DNA from: Mimachlamys varia
Lineage: Eukaryota; Mollusca; Bivalvia; Pectinida; Pectinidae
Direction of reading: 5' to 3'
DNA length: 64,000 nt
Assembly (NCBI GenBank): GCA_947623455.1
Contig: OX392527.1
Span: 7,064,001 to 7,128,000, forward strand
Numbering within the stretch: position 1 is the first letter of the stretch; each line of letters begins with the position of its first letter. Below the pieces are notes generated by a model. That model worked only from the letters and a program-made list of their open reading frames with translations. It ran no database searches and was not told the origin of the DNA. This document shows, piece after piece, positions 23,812 through 36,344 of the stretch. A program made the translations under genes and the position numbers.

Positions 23812-24757
23812 CTATATATATCCCTCCATTGGCCCGTTACATTGTATTCCCGACCTGTCTACCTATTACATTGCATTGCCTACCTGTCTACCCCTACCTT
23901 ATAAATTCCCCTCCATTGGTCCATTATATTGTATTCCCTACCTGTCTACCCATTACCTTATATATCCCTCCATTGGCCCATTACATTGTATTCCCTACCT
24001 GTATCCCCTCCATTGGCCCATTACATTGTATTCCCTACCTGTCTACCCATTACCTTATATATCCCTCCATTGGCCCAGTACATTGTATTCCCTACCTGTA
24101 TCCCTCCATTGGCCCATTACATTGTATTCCCTACCTGTCTATCCATTACCTTATAGATCTCTCCATTGGCCCATTACATTGTATTCCCTACCTGTCTACC
24201 CATTACCTTATAGATCCCCTCCATTGGTCCATTACATTGTATTATCTACCTGTCTACCCCTTACCTTATATATCCCTCCATTGGCCCATTGCATTGTATT
24301 CCCTACCTGTATCCCTCCATTGGCCCATTACATTGTATTCCCTACCTGTCTACCCATTACCTTATAGATCCCCTCCATTGGCCCATTACATTGTATTCTC
24401 TACCTGTCTACCCCTTACCTTATATATACCTTCCACTGATCCATTACATTGTATTCCTTACCTGTCTACCCATTACCTTATAGATCTCTCCATTGGCCCA
24501 TTACATTGTATTATCTACCTGTCTACCCATTACCTTATAGATCTCTCCATTGGCCCATTACATTGTATTCCCTACCTGTCTACCCATTACCTTATAGATC
24601 TCTCCATTGGCCCATTACATTGTATTCCCTACCTGTCTACCCATTACCTTATAGATCTCTCCATTGGCCCATTACATTGTATTCCCTACCTGTCTACCCA
24701 TTACCTTATAGATCTCTCCATTGGCCCATTACTTTGCATTCCCTACCTGGCTACCCT
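23812..24757. repeat. 57/58-bp minisatellite array, second block (about 17 copies)
   Basis: Same family as 15060-22924, resuming after the insertion. It includes short units lacking TCTACCCCTTACCTTATA (near 24000, 24095 and 24310). It ends in a homogeneous run of 57-bp ATCTCTCC units (about 24450-24740), which keeps one frame open and yields a 316-codon by-product ORF (23829-24779). The array ends at CTACCTGGCTACCC, after which unique sequence begins. Confidence 0.96.
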
Positions 24758-26356
24758 TAACATAACATATATACTATGAATGCGTACACGCCTAAAACAT
24801 TTTAGAACATAACAACTACCGTTCTGTGTTATATTTTTAACAGCATAATAGTGCATATAGAATGACACCAGGCACAGCCTTTGTGTAAACGTTCTGCCAA
24901 CACTGATACTTCTACCACTCGCCGTCTCTCTCTCCAGTTTGAGAAACCATAGCCAGTTGTACCGGTATGTTTCTATACTGTGTATACTTCTATATCGTGT
25001 ACAAATGTACATCTATTTTTGTTGTTGTGTTGCAATAGGAGTGGTCGTGACAATACTTTATTTCCTCGTAATCTTGAGTTGAAAATTTAAACCGTCCCCT
25101 CTCATCTCGCTATTGTTGACATCGCGACATATCTCTGAATAGCATGAATTTGATTCCTCTTTTTCAAATACCAGGTACATAAATAGGAAGCTACGTCACC
25201 ACAAAATGAGAGTCAACGCTTGTGTATTACGTAGGGTCGAGCGTCCTTAACTGGACACAGATCCGTTCCTCTCTTACATTCCTATTCCAGTACAGATCAA
25301 ACACGTTCAGCCCCTGTACTTCAATAAGATACTTATATCTGAGTTTAGGACCAGTTGCCAATAACGAGCTTTTTGAAAGTCAAACACCAAGCGTCATCTG
25401 GAGCCCCGACCAGTACAGTAGCTGAAGACTTGGTTGTGTTTGAAAGTTTGCTGTGTTTGGTTGTGTGGCAGTGTATTGTCCAGTATTCTCTCTCCTGGGG
25501 CTATACGTTAATATTCCAAGTTAACCTTGTTTGCTTCTCTGGAGTTCTATGTAGTCTTGTTATACCGGGTTCATTAGGGACCGTATGACTCTATTCAAGG
25601 CAAACGACTTTCGCCGGGTCGGCAGCTAGAGAGTGGCGTCTAGGCTCGCTGACCTGCTATTCTTAGTAAACTGACACAGTACTAATGAAAAGGCAGTAAC
25701 ATAGTTACAGTGTAGTTAGATGTGGGGACGGTGCCGAGTGACGCCGCGCACTTGTGTGACGATAGTGGCGTGATGATTGGCTAGTTGAGCTTGCCTCTCC
25801 TAATAGGCTTCTCTATGATAAATAAGTCATGCGCTGACCTCTATAGAGATTCCCAGTCTTGGTAATTTGCACGATATTTCTTTCCGAATTATTTATCAGA
25901 AAGAAAATTTAACAATTTATCATATATAGTGAAAATTTCCGCCAGTCGGATTGAATTATTACGCTTCGCGACGTTGTGCTAATACGTGTATTTAGCTTGA
26001 ATACGTCTTGACAGCTCCATGTTATAATAAACAATAACTAAAGACATGTGTTCCCGTATTCATTTATCGTAACCAGAAAGTTTAACTCACAAATAAGCCA
26101 CCTTCACATGCTTCTATAAAAACAAAACTTCCTGAATGTGATTTTGCTGTGTACGTTACAAATCCTATCCACATATTTCAATGCAAAACGGTGATCAGCA
26201 CGCGATTCCATCCGCACATGACATACTACATAAACATGGTATGTACAGACGTACACAGTGCTCTTATTATTTCTCTGGATCTGGTCTCAACAGCCTTTCC
26301 CCATTCAATGGAGGAAGTGATAACTCTGATTAGTACATTACGTAATAGAATACTGC

Positions 26357-26490
26357 CTTCCCATTGGCTACACACATGGGTACTATGAAGCGATAGTGCC
26401 CGCTCACCCGGGTACAGTTACTGTACCATCAAATATGGCGCGATGTTCATCTCCCAGTTAGACCTATCTGCTGTTTGTATTATATATAAA
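26357..26490 (+). promoter_or_regulatory. Weak candidate core promoter (CCAAT-reverse, palindrome, TATA)
   Basis: In order: CCCATTGG near 26360 (reverse CCAAT box); a perfect 17-bp inverted repeat GGTACAGTTACTGTACC at 26411-26427; AAATATGGCGCG near 26433; and TATATATAAA at 26481-26490. A 92-codon frame starts about 100 bases downstream at ATG 26587. The spacing is compatible with a TATA promoter, but each word is short and the region AT-rich, so chance is likely. Confidence 0.2.
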
Positions 26491-26532
26491 AAAACGGGAT
26501 GTTGGAAGCTACACCATCCGGATTTTTTTTTA
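26484..26532. other. A/T-flanked hairpin
   Basis: An A-run followed by CGGGATG, a roughly 12-base loop, then CATCCGG and a run of nine Ts. The A- and T-runs extend the 6-of-7 GC stem to about 15 bp. The role is unknown; it overlaps the TATA-like sequence. Confidence 0.5.
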
Positions 26533-26586
26533 TTCTAATCTCTCTGTAGTCAGAAAGTAATGTGGGTCTAAAACAATCATTGTATT

Positions 26587-27380
26587 ATGGACTTTTTCTG
26601 CCGTACAAATGTATATAAATATACTTACACCTTCACCTTTACCTTCACGTTTTGCGGTCTCGCTAAATTCCAGCTTTATGTTTCCCACCGGGACCCTAGG
26701 TTTGTGTGCATTCCCGGGGGCTATTTTGTAAATTTTCCAGATTTCTGCTTTTCATCTCTGTGTTTGTCTTATAGACGAAAGGGTCTAGATGTCGAAGTCA
26801 TTTCGTCACTGGTTGGTAAATATTTATCTCGCTACAACTTTAATTTTAATGAGATACTTTTTTAACTAAAACTAAATTTGACCATATATTTACTATTCTA
26901 ACACACATTTCGGGACTAACCACGCTTCATCCCAACTATCATCTTGGGACGAATCGCCATGCTGTTATTTCAGCTTCAGCATCTTCACGCCTCAGTTTTC
27001 CCGGGGAATTTTTAATCTCTTTGTCGGTGTTCGCACACAGAGTGTACTCGGTGGACGATGACACAGATGTTCTTAATTCTGCCTTCGTCTAACACTAGCC
27101 GAGGGGCTTATTGATTTACAATTTGTTTTGTTACACTTTCAATATTGTTTTTATGTATTGTAATTATTTTATGTTTCTTTAATTTGTGTCTTGACAAAGG
27201 AGCGGATTGCTCCGAAAATTTGTCAACACCAGTTTGTCTACACTGTTTGAATAACTTCTTTGCCCTTTATAAAATTTTAATTAATTCGCATCCTATAAAT
27301 ATCCATTTGTCAGGATCCAGTGTTATTTGGAAAACTACCGTTAATATTACTTCTTTGACCCATCTACCTTCACTATAATA
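26587..27380 (+). pseudogene. Possible decayed retroelement 3' portion (class uncertain)
   Basis: A plus-strand frame from ATG 26587 to 26865 encodes 92 residues. The first 20 or so are low complexity (TYTFTFTFTF), but the remainder (containing VSHRDPRFVCIPGG and GLDVEVISSLVGKYLSRYNF) looks protein-like and then ends abruptly. About 325 bases on lies a clean hairpin at 27191-27226 of a type I associate with 3' regions of metazoan retroelements, particularly Penelope-like or LINE-like ones. Association of the two parts is inference; no reverse transcriptase or endonuclease motif is visible. A further frame at 27145-27378 spans the hairpin and is probably spurious. Confidence 0.22.
27191..27226. 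other. 36-bp nested hairpin
   Basis: TTGACAAA and TTTGTCAA form the outer stem; GGAGC and GCTCC form the inner stem with GGATT as loop; GAAAA bulges on one side. Both stems are perfect. I recall similar stem-loops beside decayed retroelements in invertebrate genomes, but cannot verify this here. Confidence 0.75.
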
Positions 27381-27494
27381 TATGCACGTATAGGTTTATA
27401 GTGTCTCCAAAGATCTACTGTATGGTAGGTGAATATTCCAATGTGGAAGGACAACAACCGTAGTAAGGTAATGATCTGAACCTAATTAAATAAA

Positions 27495-28217
27495 ACACAA
27501 CACGGTATAATGTATCTACGTACACAACATGGTGTATGGTATAATGTATCTACGTACACAACATGGTGTATGGTATACTGTATCTACGTACACAACATGG
27601 TGTATGGTATACCGTATCTACGTACACAACATGGTGTATGGTATACCGTATCTACGTACACAACATGGTGTATGGTATACTGTATCTACGTACACAACAT
27701 GGTGTATGGTATACTGTATCTACGTACACAACATGGTGTATGGTATACCGTATCTACGTACACAACATGGTGTATGGTATACCGTATCTACGTACACAAC
27801 ATGGTGTATGGTATACCGTATCTACGTACACAACATGGTGTATGGTATACCGTATCTACGTACACAACATGGTGTATGGTATACCGTATCTACGTACACA
27901 ACATGGTGTATGGTATACTGTATCTACGTACACAACATGGTGTATGGTATACCGTATCTACGTACACAACATGGTGTATGGTGTACCGTATCTACGTACA
28001 CAACATGGTGTATGGTATACTGTATCTACGTACACAACATGGTGTATGGTATACTGTATCTACGTACACAACATGGTGTATGGTGTACTGTATCTACGTA
28101 CACAACATGGTGTATGGTATACCGTATCTACGTACACAACATGGTGTATGGTATACTGTATCTACGTACACAACATGGTGTATGGTATACTGTATCTACG
28201 TACACAACATGGTGTAT
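27495..28217. repeat. 34-bp minisatellite array (about 21 copies)
   Basis: Units contain GTATACTGTATCTACGTACA followed by CAACATGGTGTATG. Homogeneity is high; the main variation is ATACTG/ATACCG and a few GGTGTACC. The unit contains no TAA, TAG or TGA on the plus strand, and 34 is not a multiple of 3, so all three forward frames stay open (218-241 codons) and cycle through the same peptides. These are by-products. The first unit is diverged (CACGGTATAATG), and the array ends at GGTGTATAGATTAC. Confidence 0.97.
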
Positions 28218-28919
28218 AGATTACATATCGTGTAAGGTTGTAAGATAATAGGAAAGCCACCCCGGTGCAATAGTTGGGCGGCACGCGTTAGCTTTACGAC
28301 ATGGTCTCAATAGTAATTGTTCAACCTCGGACGGCTTAATCCATAAATCACAAAATAGTGCTTTTTAATACCCTGACGTGAATCTGTTTGGCCATGAGAC
28401 CAAAACAACCACAAGCTCGCCGCCTAAAAGACAATAAAATGCAATGCTATTGAGTTCCACCAGCGATCGTCATTTTCTGTTGTCATTCCAGTCCCCTAGT
28501 GCCATCACATTATTCCACACATTACCCGCCAATGTAAAATCGTTGGAGGAGCAAATTGTCACATTTTATGAAAGATTTGGATTACATTTAAATGGGATGT
28601 TCAGTGTGGGATTCCCTCTTGATAATTTGATCTACAGGAAAACTACCACCACTGTTAAATTCCTTAGTAAAAAAAAAACAAACTAAAAGACAATTCTTGA
28701 AACCTTCGATATCAGTCCCCTGATAAACCACTGCTTGTTCATAGAAATAAAAATTCAAAAGTAAATTAATTTTATTGAAATAGTCCTTTCATTGAACATT
28801 AATTATATGCTTCCAATCTGTCCTAGCTTAACCCAAATAATAAACATTTTACAATATCAAAATACAGCATCTTGGCAAAACTAAAAGTGTTACTGCGTGC
28901 AAACAAAAGCCAAAACTTA
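28218..28919. other. Unique spacer with an unrecognised 80-codon ORF
   Basis: Non-repetitive DNA. A plus-strand frame at 28444-28686 encodes 80 residues (containing NVKSLEEQIVTFYERFGLHL and ending in a lysine-rich KKKTN). Composition is protein-like, but I recognise no domain. A pyrimidine-rich stretch ending in CAG (CATTTTCTGTTGTCATTCCAG, about 28470-28491) could be a splice acceptor by chance, so a decayed exon is possible. An AT-rich stretch with AATAAA-like words follows (28740-28860). Confidence 0.5.
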
Positions 28920-30183
28920 CACGGCCAAGTATTACGTACACCTAAACAGGTGAGATGGTACTGTACAAGTATTACGTACACCTAAACAGGTGAGATGGTG
29001 CTGTACAAGTTATACGGCAAGTGTTACGTACACCTAAACAGGTGAGATGGTGCTGTACAAGTTATACGGCAAGTGTTACGTACACATAAACAGGTGAGAT
29101 GGTGCTGTACAAGTTATACGTATACCTAAACAGGTGAGATGGTGCTGTACAAATTAAACTGCCAAGTATTACATACACCTAAACAGGTGAGATGGTGCTG
29201 TACAAGTCTTACGTATACCTAAACAGGTGAGATGGTGCTGTACAAGTCTTACGTATACCTAAACAGGTGAGATGGTGCTGTACAAGTTATACGGCAAGCA
29301 TTACGTACACCTAAACAGGTGAGATGGTGCTGTACAAGTTATACGGCAAGTGTTACGTACACATAAACAGGTGAGATGGTGCTGTACAAGTTATACGTAT
29401 ACCTAAACAGGTGAGATGGTGATGTACAAATTAAACTGCCAAGTATTACATACACCTAAACAGGTGAGATGGTGCTGTACAAGTATTACGTATACCTAAA
29501 CAGGTGAGATGGTGCTGTACAAGTTATACGGCAAGCATTACGTACACCTAAACAGGTGAGATGGTGCTGTACAAGTATTACATACACCTAAACAGGTGAG
29601 ATGGTGCTGTACAAGTATTACGTATACCTAAACAGGTGAGATGGTGCTGAACAAGTTATACGGCAAGTATTACGTACACCTAAACAGGTGAGATGGTGCT
29701 GTACAAGTTACTCGGCAAGTAGTACGTATACCTAAACAGGTAATATGGTGCTGTACAAGTTACACGGCGAGTATTACGTACACCTAAACAGGTAATATGG
29801 TGCTGTACAAGTATTACGTATACCTAAACAGGTGAGATGGTGCTGTACAAGTTACTCGGCAAGTAGTACGTATACCTAAACAGGTAATATGGTGCTGTAC
29901 AAGTTATACGGCAAGTATTACGTACACCTAAACAGGTGAGATGGTGCTGTACAAGTTACTCGGCAAGTAGTACGTATACCTAAACAGGTAATATGGTGCT
30001 GTACAAGTTACACGGCGAGTATTACGTACACCTAAACAGGTGAGATGGTGCTGTACAAGTTTTACGTATACCTAAACAATTGAGATGGTGCTGTAAAAAT
30101 TATACTGCCAAGTATTACATACACCTAAACAGGTGAGATGGTGCTGTACAAGTCATACGTATACCGAAACAGGTGAGATGGTG
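28920..30183. repeat. 40/52-bp minisatellite array (about 28 copies)
   Basis: The basic 40-bp unit contains TTACGTACACCTAAACAGGT, then GAGATGGTGCTGTACAAG. Many units carry an added 12-bp segment GTTATACGGCAA, giving 52 bp; others have GTATACC for GTACACC, or TAATATGG for TGAGATGG. Longer patterns recur, for example the series starting GTTATACGGCAAGTG/ATTAAACTGCC is seen near 29050-29180 and 29340-29460. Each standard unit contains CACCT-AAAC-AGGTG, a small inverted repeat. The last units are diverged. Confidence 0.95.
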
Positions 30184-30231
30184 TCCACATCTTCTGTTCT
30201 AGTAAAATGATCAGAGGCTCCCCTATGCAAG
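30184..30231. other. 48-bp junction between two satellites
   Basis: A short unique sequence (TCCACATCTTCTGTTCTAGT and following) separates the 40-bp array from the 19-bp array. No feature is visible in it. The close abutment of two unrelated satellites is itself notable. Confidence 0.8.
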
Positions 30232-33200
30232 GTATACGTTAGAACCTTACCTATACGTTAGAACCTTACCTATATGTTAGAACATTACCTATACGTTATA
30301 ACCTTACCTATACGTTATAACCTTACCTATACGTTAGAACATTACCTATATGTTAGAACATTACCTATACGTTATAACCTTACCTATACGTTATAACATT
30401 ACCTATACGTTAGAACCTTACCTATACGTTAGAACCCTACCTATACGTTAGAACCTTACCTATACGTTATAACCTTACCTATACGTTAGAACCTTACCTA
30501 TACGTTAGAACCTTACCTATGCGTTAGAAACTTACCTATACGTTAGAACCCTACCTATACGTTATAACCTTACCTATACGTTATAACCTTACCTATACGT
30601 TAGAACCTTACCTATACGTTAGAACCCTACCTATACGTTAGAACCTTACCTATACGTTAGAACCTTACCTATACGTTAGAACCTTACCTATACGTTAGAA
30701 CCTTACCTATACGTTATAACCTTACCTATACGTTAGAACATTACCTATACGTTAGAACATTACCTATACGTTAGAACCTTACCTATACGTTAGGACCTTA
30801 CCTATACGTTAGAACCTTACCTATACGTTAGGACCTTACCTATACGTTAGAACATTACCTATACGTTAGAACCTTACCTATACGTTATAACCCTACCTAT
30901 ACGTTAGAACATTACCTATACGTTATAACCCTACCTATACGTTATAACCTTACCTATACGTTATAACATTACCTATACGTAGAACCCTACCTATACGTAG
31001 AACCTTACCTATACGTTAGGACCTTACCTATACGTTAGAACCTTACCTATATGTTAGAACCTTACCTATACGTTAGAACCTTACCTATACGTTATAACAT
31101 TACCTATACGTTATAACCTTACCTATACGTTATAACCCTACCTATATGTTAGAACATTACCTATACGTTATAACCCTACCTATACGTTAGAACCTTACCT
31201 ATACGTTAGAACATTACCTATACGTTAGAACATTACCTATACGTTAGAACCTTACCTATACGTTAGAACCTTACCTATACGTTAGAACCTTACCTATACG
31301 TTAGAACCTTACCTATACGTTAGAACCTTACCTATACGTTAGAACCTTACCTATACGTTATAACATTACCTATACGTTATAACCTTACCTATACGTTATA
31401 ACCCTACCTATATGTTAGAACATTACCTATACGTTATAACCTTACCTATACGTTAGAACATTACCTATATGTTAGAACCCTACCTATACGTTATAACCTT
31501 ACCTATACGTTAGAACATTACCTATACGTTATAACATTACCTATACGTTATAACATTACCTATACGTTATAACATTACCTATACGTTATAACCTTACCTA
31601 TACGTTATAACCCTACCTATATGTTATAACCTTACCTATACGTTAGAACCCTACCTATACGTTAGAACCCTACCTATACGTTAGAACATTACCTATACGT
31701 TAGAACCTTACCTATACGTTAGAACATTACCTATATGATAGAACCCTACCTATACGTTATAACCTTACCTATACGTTATAACATTACCTATACGTTAGAA
31801 CATTACCTATACGTTAGAACCTTACCTATACGTTAGAACCTTACCTATACGTTAGAACCTTACCTATACGTTAGAACCTTACCTATACGTTATAACCTTA
31901 CCTATACGTTAGAACATTACCTATACGTTAGAACATTACCTATACGTTATAACCTTACCTATACGTTATAACCTTACCTATACGTTAGAACCTTACCTAT
32001 ACGTTAGAACATTACCTATACGTTATAACCTTACCTATACGTTAGAACCCTACCTATACGTTAGAACCTTACCTATACGTTAGGACCTTACCTATATGTT
32101 AGAACCTTACCTATGCGTTAGAGCCTTACCTATACGTTAGAACCTTACCTATACGTTAGAACATTACCTATACGTTAGAACATTACCTATACGTAGAACC
32201 TTACCTATACGTTATAACCTTACCTATACGTTAGAACATTACCTATACGTTAGAACATTACCTATACGTAGAACCTTACCTATACGTTAGAACATTACCT
32301 ATACGTTAGAACCCTACCTATACGTTATAACCTTACCTATACGTAGAACCTTACCTATACGTTAGAACCTTACCTATACGTAGAACCTTACCTATACGTT
32401 AGAACATTACCTATACGTAGAACCTTACCTATACGTTAGAACCCTACCTATACGTAGAACCTTACCTATACGTTAGAACATTACCTATACGTTAGAACCT
32501 TACCTATACGTTAAAACATTACCTATACGTAGAACCTTACCTATACGTTAGAACCTTACCTATACGTTAGAACCTTACCTATACGTTAGAACATTACCTA
32601 TACGTAGAACCCTACCTAAACGTAGAACCTTACCTATACGTTAGAACCTTACCTATATGTTAGAACGCTACCTATACGTTAGATCCTTACCTATACGTTA
32701 GAACATTACCTATACGTTAGAACCCTACCTATACGTAGAACCTTACCTATACGTTAGAACCTTACCTATACGTTAGAACCTTACCTATACGTTAGAACAT
32801 TACCTATACGTAGAACCCTACCTAAACGTAGAACCTTACCTATACGTTAGAACCTTACCTATATGTTAGAACGCTACCTATACGTTAGATCCTTACCTAT
32901 ACGTTAGAACATTACCTATACGTTAGAACCCTACCTATACGTAGAACCTTACCTATACGTTAGAACCTTACCTATATGTTAGAACGTTACCTATACGTTA
33001 GAACCTTACCTATACGTTAGAACATTACCTATACGTAGAACCTTACCTATATGTTAGAACATTACCTATACGTTAGAACCCTACCTATACGTTAGAACAT
33101 TACCTATACGTTATAACCCTACCTATACGTAGAACCTTACCTATACGTTAGGACCTTACCTATACGTTATAACCTTACCTATACGTTAGAACCTCACCTA

Positions 33201-36020
33201 TATGTTAGAACATTACCTATACGTTATAACCCTACCTATACGTAGAACCTTACCTATACGTTAGGACCTTACCTATACGTTATAACCTTACCTATACGTT
33301 AGAACCTTACCTATACGTTACAACATTACCTATACGTTAGAACCCTACCTATACGTTAGAACATTACCTATACGTAGAACCTTACCTATACGTTAGAACA
33401 TTACCTATACGTTAGAACCCTACCTATACGTTATAACCTTACCTATACGTAGAACCTTACCTATACGTTAGAACCTTACCTATACGTTAGAACCTTACCT
33501 ATACGTTAGAACATTACCTATACGTAGAACCTTACCTATACGTTAGAACCCTACCTATACGTAGAACCTTACCTATACGTAGAACCCTACCTATACGTAG
33601 AACCCTACCTATACGTTAGAACCCTACCTATACGTTAGAACCTTACCTATACGTTAGAACATTACCTATACGTTAGAACCTTACCTATACGTTAGAACAT
33701 TACCTATACGTAGAACCTTACCTATACGTTAGAACCTTACCTATACGTTAGAACCTTACCTATACGTTAGAACATTACCTATACGTTAGAACATTACCTA
33801 TACGTAGAACCCTACCTAAACGTAGAACCTTACCTATACGTTAGAACCTTACCTATATGTTAGAACGTTACCTATACGTTAGATCCTTACCTATACGTTA
33901 GAACATTACCTATACGTTAGAACCCTACCTATACGTAGAACCTTACCTATACGTTAGAACCTTACCTATACGTTAGAACCCTACCTATACGTTAGAACGT
34001 TACCTATACGTTAGAACCTTACCTATACGTTAGAACATTACCTATACGTAGAACCTTACCTATATGTTAGAACATTACCTATACGTCAGAACCCTACCTA
34101 TACGTTAGAACATTACCTATACGTTATAACCCTACCTATACGTAGAACCTTACCTATACGTTAGGACCTTACCTATACGTTATAACCTTACCTATACGTT
34201 AGAACCTCACCTATATGTTAGAACATTACCTATACGTTATAACCCTACCTATACGTAGAACCTTACATATACGTTAGGACCTTACCTATACGTTATAACC
34301 TTACCTATACGTTAGAACCTTACCTATACGTTACAACATTACCTATACGTTAGAACCCTACCTATACGTTAGAACATTACCTATACGTTAGAACCTTACC
34401 TATACGTTAGAACCCTACCTATACGTTAGAACCCTACCTATACGTTAGAACCTTACCTATACGTTATAACCTTACCTATACGTTAGAACCTTACCTATAC
34501 GTTATAACCTTACCTATATGTTAGAACCTTACCTATACGTTAGAACCTTACCTATACGTTAGAACATTACCTATACGTTAGAACCTTACCTATACGTTAT
34601 AACCTTACCTATACGTTAGAACCTTACCTATACGTTAGAACATTACCTATACGTTAGAACATTACCTATACGTTAGAACCTTACCTATACGTTAGAACAT
34701 TACCTACACGTAGAACCCTACCTATACGTTAGAACATTACCTATACGTAGAACCCTACCTATACGTTAGAACCTTACCTATACGTTAGGATCTTACCTAC
34801 ACGTAGAACCTTACCTATACGTTACAACATTACCTATACGTTAGAACCTTACCTATACGTTAGAACATTACCTATACGTTAGAACCCTACCTATACGTTA
34901 GAACATTACCTATACGTTAGAACATTACCTATACGTTAGAACCTTACCTATACGTTAGAACCCTACCTATACGTTAGAACATTACCTATACGTTAGAACC
35001 CTACCTATACGTTAGAACATTACCTATACGTTAGAACCTTACCTATACGTTAGAACCCTACCTATACGTTAGAGCCTTACCTATACGTTAGAACCTTACC
35101 TATACGTTAGAACCTTACCTATACGTTAGAACCTTACCTATATGTTAGAACCTTACCTATACGTTAGAACATTACCTATACGTTAGAACCCTACCTATAC
35201 GTTAGAACCCTACCTATACGTTAGAACCTTACCTATACGTAGAACCCTACCTATACGTTAGAACATTACCTATACGTAGAACCCTACCTATACGTTAGAA
35301 CATTACCTATACGTTAGGACCTTACCTATATGTTAGAACCTTACCTATACGTTAGAACCTTACCTATACGTTAGAACCCTGCCTATACGTTAGGACCTTA
35401 CCTATACGTTAGAACCTTACCTATACGTTATAACCTTACCTATACGTTATAACCTTACCTATACGTTATAACCTTACCTATACGTTATAACCTTACCTAT
35501 ACGTTATAACCTTACCTATACGTTAGAACCTTACCTATACGTTAGAACCTTACCTATACGTTAGGACCTTACCTATACGTTAGAACATTACCTATACGTA
35601 GAACCCTACCTATACGTTAGAACCCTACCTATACGTTATAACATTACCTATACGTTAGAACCCTACCTATACGTTAGAACATTACCTATACGTTATAACC
35701 TTACCTATACGTTAGAACATTACCTATACGTAGAACCTTACCTATACGTTAGAACATTACCTATACGTTAGAACATTACCTATACGTTATAACCCTACCT
35801 ATACGTTAGAACATTACCTATACGTAGAACCCTACCTATACGTTAGAACATTACCTATACGTTATAACCTTACCTATACGTTAGAACATTACCTATACGT
35901 AGAACCTTACCTATACGTTAGAACATTACCTATACGTTAGAACATTACCTATACGTTAGAACATTACCTATACGTAGAACCCTACCTATACGTAGAACCC
36001 TACCTATACGTTAGAACATT

Positions 36021-36180
36021 ACCTATACGTCAGAACCTTACCTATATGTTAGAACCCTACCTATACGTTAGAACATTACCTATACGTCAGAACCTTACCT
36101 ATATGTTAGAACCCTACCTATACGTTAGAACATTACCTATACGTCAGAACCTTACCTATATGTTAGAACCCTACCTATAC
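36021..36180. repeat. 57-bp three-unit higher-order repeat
   Basis: CGTCAGAACC variants occur at about 36029, 36086 and 36143, exactly 57 bases (three 19-bp units) apart, each followed by the same ATATGTTAGAACCC series. The 19-codon period leaves a short by-product ORF open (36046-36261). Confidence 0.88.
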
Positions 36181-36344
36181 GTTAGAACATTACCTATACG
36201 TTATAACCTTACCTATATGTTAGAACCTTACCTATACGTTAGAACATTACCTATACGTTAGAACATTACCTATACGTTAGAACATTACCTATACGTTAGA
36301 ACATTACCTATACGTTAGAACCTTACCTATACGTTAGAACATTA

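Larger units (their letters stand above)
24758..27494. other. Longest unique region; no confident gene
   Basis: About 2.7 kb of non-satellite DNA. Short ORFs occur on the plus strand (25222-25425, 25355-25588, 26149-26388), but none shows a motif I recognise, and they overlap in different frames. The stretch about 25590-25800 is locally richer in CpG. A cluster of promoter-like words lies at 26358-26490. The segment 26587-27380 may be a decayed retroelement and is annotated separately. If a host exon exists in this window it would most likely be here, but I cannot show one. Confidence 0.5.

Noticed and set aside
15805..24779. Dozens of YLSTPYLIYPLHWPI-type repeat ORFs up to 316 codons
   Set aside because: Stop-poor pyrimidine-rich 57/58-bp satellite; multiple frames open at once with frame shifts at each 58-bp unit.
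25222..26388. Short plus-strand ORFs (67-79 codons) in the unique spacer
   Set aside because: Overlapping frames, no motif, no splice or promoter context that I can defend.
24758..27494. tRNA or rRNA genes
   Set aside because: I looked for B-box-like GGTTCGAATCC words and cloverleaf arms and for rRNA-like conserved blocks in all unique spacers and saw none.
27510..28248. Three overlapping forward ORFs of 218-241 codons
   Set aside because: The 34-bp unit lacks plus-strand stops, so all three frames are open with the same peptide; not evidence of coding.
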